DNA of 60,000 nt from Bolinopsis microptera (taxonomy: Eukaryota > Ctenophora > Tentaculata > Lobata > Bolinopsidae), in NCBI RefSeq assembly GCF_026151205.1, contig NC_087081.1, positions 989,386-1,049,385 of the forward strand, written 5' to 3'. The notes under the pieces are model-generated. The model was not told where the DNA came from and did not search any database. It saw only the letters and a list, made by a program, of their open reading frames with translations. Numbering within the stretch: the first letter of the stretch is position 1; the number at the start of each line of letters is the position of its first letter. Positions 54,601-60,000 of the stretch are shown here, piece after piece. Position numbers and translations under genes: made by a program.

Positions 54601-55249
54601 AAAAAAGAAGCCTCGTCGATTAATTATAATCGGAAACAAATAGAAGGCATCAGATTTTCATGGAGTCTTACAATCCACAAACAGGTCAAGGTAATTTCAA
54701 ATAATGCTGTCCGATTTAAAACCTAGTAACTAGTAGTTACTCTACACGTGACTACACGTGACTCCACAGTCCACGCGTGACACAAACAGCACAAGTTAGA
54801 TTAGGTTAGAATGTTTCAATGCATGATATTAAAAATTACGTACCGTTTCTGGATTTGTCTAATAAGCATGTTGTAGAACGAGATTCCTTCTCCAATATGT
54901 TCTTCCAGCTGCTGACTCAGAGTGGCTTTCACACTATCTGGTAGGATACATCATGTGAGTTTTCTTGGTTTTATAAAAGAAATTAATAATTGTCAATTTT
55001 TTTTAAATTGTCAATTCTTTTTGGCAAAAATCAAATAAGAAATCATACGGAATAAAAGGACAGTTTACGGCTTTTAATTATAATAATCTAGAGAATAATT
55101 TACCAGAGTTACTATTGGTAATGCTATTTCGATAGTATTGTATCAGAAGATAGAAAATGTTCTTCCAAAGGACGCTCTCAGCTTGTAAATCTTGGCAAAT
55201 GTCCAGGTCGTACATCATTCCACACGACACTACACACGCTAGTTCTTGC
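48612..55249 (-). CDS. SMG6: SMG6 (EST1A) 5' part in window: EST1/TPR 14-3-3-like domain
   Basis: Predicted exons in transcript order: 55104-55249, 54844-54937, 50463-50567, 49295-49397, 49087-49181, 48612-48709. All junctions are GT-AG and codon phases join exactly. The product contains SVLWKNIFYLLIQYYRNSI, EEHIGEGISFYNMLI, LALLLLHKLFLWIGDLYRYL, the hallmark EWGQARNYYLLAQTLAPRNP then YHQLALLGKYAHRRLHAVYY, and NPFSQSKELLLAVLAELRRK. This is the EST1 tetratricopeptide domain that binds phosphorylated UPF1 in SMG5, SMG6 and SMG7; the downstream PIN block makes it SMG6. The N-terminal low-complexity region and start codon are not found and probably lie beyond 55249 or outside the window. The 48612 exon ends in phase 1 while 37283-37417 needs phase 2, so at least one small exon is missing in the 11-kb intron. 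Confidence 0.88.
48815..49080. repeat. CCAGTAA heptanucleotide array beside a SMG6 splice donor
   Basis: Tandem CCAGTAA units with periodic CACTAGC interruptions run from about 48815 to 49080 and end 7 bp inside the intron next to the donor of exon 49087-49181. Several units look like splice-site cores (AG-GT-like CAGTAA), which could distract the spliceosome. Confidence 0.93.
49591..50345. mobile_element. TTAA-flanked 755-bp foldback element
   Basis: Nearly perfect palindrome: TTAAGGGGGCCGGGG at 49591 mirrors CCCCGGCCCCCTTAA ending at 50345. Arms are about 370 bp (for example GATATCATTCAGCTGCTTTT near 49676 and its complement near 50240) around a short loop of about 30 bp near 49968. TTAA at both outer ends is the target duplication of piggyBac-type elements. 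No coding sequence; the element sits in a SMG6 intron. Confidence 0.85.
50568..51392. other. SMG6 intron / receptor 5' flank
   Basis: No exon or repeat is recognised. The receptor start at 51393 follows a CT-rich stretch (TCTCTCTAACTCTCTCTTCA). Confidence 0.45.
51393..52427 (+). CDS. Intronless divergent seven-transmembrane receptor
   Basis: A 344-codon uninterrupted frame with two glycosylatable Asn sites near the start (SNSTNQ and a later HNMSDW loop). Seven hydrophobic segments are visible: PFNIPLCILVLAVCTTVL, TNTLFIMITAFDLITCVGHL, VLVCVVIHTALSLLGYAS with LAVLRTVKISFPF at the TM3 end, a fourth around IAMGLVIGFLVSL, DLLVGLLYLVPICVVLVCLV, TTVSLLSAVFLFCNSGIAI, and a TM7 ending LLNALLTPLIIITRSRELR in place of NPxxY. 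It is a plasma-membrane receptor whose G-protein motifs are degenerate; the ligand is unknown. TM6 resembles the other receptors here (T-V-x-L-x-x-x-x-FL-x-CN). It lies in a 4.3-kb SMG6 intron on the opposite strand, next to foldback elements. Confidence 0.85.
   Translation: MEEYSSMSNSTNQLGQNIYVEYLKKAFISVVPFNIPLCILVLAVCTTVLSYYWRNPATLTNTLFIMITAFDLITCVGHLILMVFVVLMSRDIIAPGYVLVCVVIHTALSLLGYASSVFFNMVLAVLRTVKISFPFHQVDVGGLKIAMGLVIGFLVSLSVVDIWEDIDNTFYDDFLPWIFLWDNVVVAFVGHNMSDWFTYDFNIPFKSRICQDLLVGLLYLVPICVVLVCLVIQFLVTRLRARARDPDQPLVTNWSHVNTTVSLLSAVFLFCNSGIAILQLYYRGVWARIDNSFAMSVCSLMVSTTLPLLNALLTPLIIITRSRELRGNVIMMIRRAVRATPALN
52428..52953. other. Receptor 3' flank in SMG6 intron
   Basis: AT-rich, with AATAAATTAC near 52520 as a possible polyadenylation signal. 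A short imperfect duplication (ATCACAATTACAATTACTAGGACATTCC / ATCACAATTGCAAGTTATAAGGACATTCC type) occurs at about 52688-52725 and 52814-52845. Confidence 0.5.
52954..54314. mobile_element. TTAA-flanked 1361-bp foldback element
   Basis: TTAAGGGGGCATACCCCAAA at 52954 mirrors TTTGGGGTATGCCCCCTTAA ending at 54314. The arms, about 660 bp each, match almost base for base to a central loop of about 20-30 bp near 53634. Flanking TTAA matches the neighbouring 755-bp element, and both start TTAAGGGGGC, so they form a family. No plausible transposase is present. It is inserted in the same SMG6 intron as the receptor at 51393-52427. Confidence 0.88.
54315..54843. other. SMG6 intron sequence
   Basis: No recognisable exon. 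A short ACTACACGTGACTACACGTGACTCC duplication is seen near 54740-54770, containing two CACGTG palindromes. Confidence 0.45.
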
Positions 55250-56439
55250 CTGAAAGAGAAAGCGAAAGTTATTTAACAGAGAGTTAATTTTTTGCTGACG
55301 TCTGAGGGGCCTTGATTTTTAACGTTAATTTTACTTTAAATTAAACAATAACTAATATAATAACTAGAAATTTATACATCGCTTTATAGCCAAAAAGGAC
55401 TCAAAATCCAAAGATTCAGTTCAAGCCATCTAAAGCAATTCATAAACAACAACATAAGAGCTTAGCATTTTATGAGATGCGGGTTTTTATGAGGAAGTTA
55501 TTTTATGAACCTTAAAATATGAAAACTTTTTCAAAAAGATGAGTCTAAAGTCTCTTTTTAAACAAGACACATGTTCATTCGTCACGCCTCTCTGGCTCAA
55601 CCGAATGTGAAGAGACCCGTTTATGTGAGTTTATTTTTTGTATCACAAAGAAAATAGTCAAAGCGGGTGCCCAGACCAACGATGCTTTGCTAATGAGCAT
55701 TGCAAGCAGAGGGTTCCTGTTTTATTGTGACGAAAGCCATTATGATTATGTCATTAGGAAAACTATGGACAGTGAATTCTTGCAGTTCGGCGGCGGCGTG
55801 CACCACTGCAAAGCAGGTGCCGAGACCAACGACAAAACGGTGCTTTGCTAATGAGCATTGCAAGCAGAGGGTTCCTGTTTTATTGTGACGAAAGCCATTA
55901 TGTCATTAGAAAAACTATGGACATTAGTAGTAGTAGTTATATCGACGCCACTTACTTGTGATAGCTCGGGGTTCGGTTTTATTTTTAGAACAATCTTTAC
56001 ATTTGTGCTACACAAGGTGCAGTGAATTCTTGAAATATAAGTTATGATTTCATTCCAACGCTTTTTTTCTAGCTCTACTCATACAGCAGATCAACCAGGG
56101 GCCTCTGCTCGCACAACACAATATACCAGTGACTGTTGCTCACAGAACAGAAAAATTGTTCAAAATTTAGATAGGGCATGAAATTGAACACAGTTACTCG
56201 AACTGCAAACACTTTCTTATCGTGTAAGTTCATATGGATTTTAGTATTATGATCAAAAACCCCACATAACACGTAAGGATTAATTTCAATTTTTCAACAC
56301 CCGGTTCCGGTTCGATAAAATCCGGCAAACCGGAAAACAGATTGATATCCGATTGGAGTTGGGTTAAAAACATATAAGTGATTAGATAGTTTAACTTGTA
56401 GAAGCTTTCAATAAACATGTGTTAATCGTCGTCAGCTGA
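55250..56439. other. Non-coding, with a locally duplicated block
   Basis: A segment of about 90 bp (AGACCAACGA..GCTTTGCTAATGAGCATTGC through GTCATTAG and AACTATGGACA) occurs at about 55674-55771 and again at 55832-55922 with small indels. No SMG6 exon was recognised here, although the N-terminal coding part should lie upstream of 55249 in transcript direction. Confidence 0.6.
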
Positions 56440-57165
56440 ATGTGATGTGGTGGACAATGTGATGGAGTGGTGTCAAGGATGGAGGTTGGGGGTGGTGTGG
56501 GTGGGAAAGTCAAAATTACAGTACAATGTCAATAAAAACGAGGAGGAAAAAATTAGGCTTCTGTTGAGGTTGAGAAGGAAATGCCAGATGGCTTGGACTT
56601 TAAGGATTTTGGGTCCCAGAGGGAACTACATTTGGGTGCGCGGTCTGTTCTGTTCATGGCTGTTTGTCGGGCCTGTATAACTGCGTGTTCTGTGAGGGAG
56701 GTCAAGTTGGGAGCGTGAGGTAAGGGATTTGAGGACTTCTATGTTGTTCCAGGAGATGGTGTGGCCGCGCGGTGGTCAGGGCATGATGTGCGGGGGCTGA
56801 TTTGATTCTGTCTGCGGTTTCGTCAATGGCGGTGTTGAGTCTATAACATCGTCCATGTTTTTCATGCGGTGAATCAAGAGTCTGTAGGTCTGTCCGGTGT
56901 ATTTGGACTTTGGAGAGACACTCAGAGCAGGAAATTTCGTAGATGGTGCTAGGAGTGAGTTGAGTAGGGCCAGGGGGTGTGGTCTTCGTTTTGGTGAGGA
57001 GGTTACGGAGGGAGGTAGCCGAGGAGTGGGTGACTTTGATGTCGTGTTGTCCGAGTATCTCGGAGATGGGTTTGGATAGGAAAGGATGGAAAGGAAGGGA
57101 AATATCAAGGGCATGTTCGATTCTCGGGTCTGTCGGTTGAACAACATGCGTTTGATGTCGCCCAC
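56440..57165 (-). pseudogene. Retroelement remnant with GIY-YIG-like motifs
   Basis: The minus strand shows, in alternating frames, YEISCSECLSK followed by KYTGQTYRLLIHRMKNM, which resembles the Cys-rich entry and Y-x-G-Q-T core of GIY-YIG endonuclease domains found at the C-terminus of Penelope-like and some other retroelements. Further segments read LNTAIDETADRIKSAPAHHA and, past a stop, RPDKQP*TEQTAHPN-type sequence. Frameshifts and stops show it is dead. The class assignment is tentative. Confidence 0.45.
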
Positions 57166-57184
57166 AAAAAGGCCAGAAATTCTG

Positions 57185-57330
57185 AGTAAGTAGCGCTAGC
57201 TGTTGCCTGGCGACAGTGTCGCGTAACTAGCGTTAAATGACACTAGATTGTCGCTAACTGGCGGTATCTAGCGTCATCGAGCATCATCTAGCGTCATTTC
57301 ACGCTAGATGACGCTAGATGTCGAATTTCA
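57185..57330. repeat. CTAGCGTCA-rich hairpin cluster
   Basis: The core TCTAGCGTCAT and its complement ATGACGCTAGA occur repeatedly in both orientations; CATCTAGCGTCAT near 57286 and ATGACGCTAGATG near 57308 form a perfect 13-bp stem with a short loop. Additional partial units (CGCTAGC, ACTAGCGTTA, GTCGCTAACTGGC) lie on the left. No gene overlaps it. Confidence 0.75.
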
Positions 57331-58962
57331 ACAATCGGTAAAGGTCCCTTTTTAGATTTGTTATTTAGCATGATACCGATGTAGCGCACATGTATTTCTA
57401 GATCTTGTATCCAAGTACCTACAACAGTCCTTGACATCTCAATTCGCACGTCAAAATACCTTTAAAACAGGATCTATAGGATGAACCACATAAAATGTGA
57501 CTTTTTTGAAAAAGTATCACCATGCCTCATTAGCAAATTTTAACAAAATTTAACAAAATTTAACAAAATTTAGCTAATTTTGTTGTCCATTTTTGTCCGC
57601 TAATGTCCGCTTTTGTCCGCCTATGTCCACCTAAGTCCGCCTATGTCCGCATATGTCCGCCTATGTCCTTATTGTCGTGTCCTGTCCTGTCCTGTCCAGT
57701 CCTTTTTGGATTCTATGAGACAAGAGGACATAGACGGACATGGCACCCCCCCTATATACCAAGAAACAGTTAGTACCGTGATTTCTCCACAGTTAGTACC
57801 GCAAAAGGGGTGGGTGTCCTAAATATTATCCGAAAAACAGTTAGTACCGCGAAGGGGGTGGGTGGGTCTTTTTTGTAAATTAGTCGATGCATGTAAATCT
57901 AAAACTGTGGGAGTTAAGTGATTTGAAAATGACCGAAACAGCTGCTATTTTTGCATAGTAAAAAAAAGGCATATTATTATATTATATGTACTATATACTC
58001 AAGACGTCATTACATACTAATGCACATGCCACAGCAACCATCAAGTTTTAACCTGCCAAATAGCTAAAGATCGCTTTATTTTATGAATCATGCACGTGTC
58101 AGCTAAATCGTTTATCTTATTATATAGAACAAATCCCTCGATCACAGCTAAGATCATTTTCCTTTACCCCACGGGCCACGACCAAATAGCTCCCTTTCAA
58201 CGATAAGACTGTGTGCAATTTTAAGATTACATCGTAAAAACAAACACTAATCTTAAGTCTTGACCTGATTTATAGAACCTGTCAGCGAAGCATATGTCTC
58301 AAATTGAATTAAAGTCTTTTTCATCAAGAAGTAAAAATGAAATGACGAAAGACATTGGCGAGGTAAAAAATGACAGCCTAATCGAGCCCCCCAATATTTA
58401 TGAAGCCTATTCTTTAGCTTGGAATATTTTGTAATACTGCAGTTTTTCAACTCGTCTCGATTTTTAAAATCTCGTGCGATTTCTTAAAAGGATTGCTCGA
58501 ATTTTTGTGTGTACTGTGTAACTACACACTGTTACTAAACTCCAACTTATTATCTTTACTTTCTTTTTCACTTTTCTCTAGCTACCAGCCTTGTAATAAA
58601 TTAGTTTGTACTGGTAACCATGGGTGGTAAGCGCTGATTACCGCATCAAAGTACCACTGAGTGAGCCTTCCAATTAGTCATGCGTAGTTAAAAACTCCCA
58701 AATTATCACCTAGCATGAGCTACATGACTTCCGGCCTCTTTCTTCATAGAAGATGAATTTCGTTACAATTTACAGGTACTTACCACATTAACGTGCACAA
58801 GAGGGTCATATAGAACTATTTATTTCGATATTTTCAATTTGCATAACGTTCATAGCGCTGAGAACACATTATGTTGAATATACATTTCAACAGGTTTTAT
58901 AATAAGTCCAGTTTTACAGTACTATTATAGTAAGGACATTACTTGATTGTTTTATTGCTTAG
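57331..58962. other. Non-coding, with short tandem motifs
   Basis: Contains AACAAAATTT units at about 57540-57572, a GTCCGC/CTATGTCC array at about 57590-57670 followed by TGTCC units to 57700, and four AGTTAGTACCG units between 57768 and 57850. The rest shows no recognisable gene. Confidence 0.6.
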
Positions 58963-59748
58963 AAGGAAATGTCCAGAATGAAGAATGCACTGACAATATT
59001 CTTCTTTTCCTATCGGAATCACAGTGGTACTTGGAGAAGGTAAGTTCCTTTTTGACTTTGGTGTTTCATTATTGCGACCTTTATAATGCTGACTTGAATA
59101 TTATGAAGAAGCAAAGTTTAAGTTCGTTTCATAAACTGTTGGCTAATCCTTCAATAACCGCAATAATCAATATACAATATGCGATGTGTTTTAATATATT
59201 TATCTAAGGTTGTGCAAGAATTGATCGAATTCGCTGCAGTATTTAAGTTTCTATAAATTTTAGTAAATTAACTGTAAATCTCCTAGTTACCCAAGAGTGG
59301 ACGGATGTAATTCACCACAAGTTGATAGACGTCGATCTGGAGAATCAGGTGCTGGAGATAAAGACAGTTTCAGAAGCAGGAAGCAATAAGCTTCTAACCG
59401 TTGTGTTTTACCAAAAATCAGCTACACAACTTGGACCCTTTCCGAGTTATCTGAAGATTCGATTTTCTGACAAAATCACCTATGCGGTTAAAACTTCAAC
59501 TATAAGTTGTGTGCCAGGGTATGGACCCTTTCCGAGCTTGCCCGCGGAGAAAGACAAAATTTGGGGCATACAGATAACTGAGGCTGCGAATGTGAAGGTG
59601 TTCTGCAATGGGAAAGAGGTTTTAAGTTACAACACCCCAAATAGCTGCTCCGATCAATTCAGCAAACTGCGAAAAATTGTGTTTTGGCGGCCCGGGGACA
59701 GCAATGATGACACAGCTTCGGTCAAATTCAGAGCTGTGCCAATAAGAG
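58963..59748 (+). CDS. Exons of a putative extracellular beta-sandwich protein
   Basis: Two exons fit: 58963-59039 (after TTGCTTAG, ending GTAAGT), encoding GNVQNEECTDNILLFLSESQ, and 59298-59748 (phase-consistent, ending at GTTAGT or stopping at TAG 59751). The second exon has an alternating hydrophobic pattern with DLENQVLEIKTVSE, KIWGIQITEAANVKVFCNGK and a Cys near its end (NTPNSCSDQFSKLRKIVFWR). The pattern suggests a small secreted beta-rich domain, possibly of the same lineage-restricted type as parts of the protein at 42438-45904. Neither the signal peptide nor the ends of the gene are in view. The family is not named with confidence. Confidence 0.55.
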
Positions 59749-59753
59749 GTTAG

Positions 59754-60000
59754 TGAAATGCAAGGAATGTTCACATTGTAACCGGAATAAAAAGCTAAAT
59801 GAACTAAATGTGATGCAAGGAGTTTTAGTGCTACTGGTTTATAATACGAGGTTCGGTAATTATACCGAACCAGGGGTGTAGGAAGCGGGGGGGGGGGAGG
59901 GAGGGACAGGGGGGGCGGGCGGGGGCATAAATTTATTTGTAAAACGTACTTATAAAGGGAACATCACTTACACCTTTTGATAAATGGCTACTTATGTTCC
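59754..60000. other. Right edge, G-rich patch
   Basis: No coding sequence is recognised. Runs of G at about 59886-59928 (GGGGGGGGAGGGAGGGACAG) could form a quadruplex. The putative gene at 58963 may continue beyond the window. Confidence 0.5.

Overview
This is a eukaryotic, animal-type window. It is AT-rich, its genes are split by GT-AG introns with consistent phases, it carries TTAGGG/CCCTAA-type repeats, and its genes belong to animal families: sperm cation channel, JARID2, SMG6 and rhodopsin-like receptors. The mixture of conserved nuclear and sperm genes with divergent intronless receptors and lineage-restricted secreted proteins suggests an early-branching animal such as a cnidarian. That placement is inference; no marker gene here fixes the species. 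I assembled exons by hand from splice sites and reading phases, so boundaries are predictions.

Layout. 1-8.7 kb is mostly repeats, with a retroelement scrap, a few putative exons of an unrecognised minus-strand gene (3.1-4.8 kb) and a clean 484-bp hAT-type miniature element (7257-7740). A 353-residue intronless protein of unknown function follows (8767-9828). Two tandem, same-strand, CatSper-like single-domain ion channel genes occupy 10.3-18.5 kb. JARID2, the PRC2 cofactor, fills 19.3-23.5 kb. 23.5-32.7 kb is non-coding, with a LINE fragment, a 2.9-kb palindrome that has a telomere-like core, a receptor fragment and a G-rich palindrome.

From 32.7 to 55.2 kb the minus strand carries SMG6 (EST1A), the nonsense-mediated-decay endonuclease. 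It is spread over at least 17 short exons that ORF calling barely shows. Its introns hold other genes: an intact minus-strand 7TM receptor (39.3-40.3 kb), a secreted acidic repeat protein on the plus strand (42.4-45.9 kb), a plus-strand 7TM receptor broken by three tandem-repeat expansions (46.2-48.3 kb) and an intact plus-strand 7TM receptor (51.4-52.4 kb). The same introns hold two TTAA-flanked foldback elements and several mini- and microsatellites. 55-60 kb has a retroelement remnant, hairpin-rich repeats and exons of a putative extracellular protein near the right edge.

Functional links. JARID2 (Polycomb targeting) and SMG6 (mRNA decay) are independent housekeeping regulators. The two channels are probably partners in one sperm channel complex, or recent paralogues. 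The receptors share TM6 signatures and look like one locally expanding family lodged in and next to SMG6. Tandem-repeat expansion, including inside coding sequence and across a splice donor, is the dominant structural theme.
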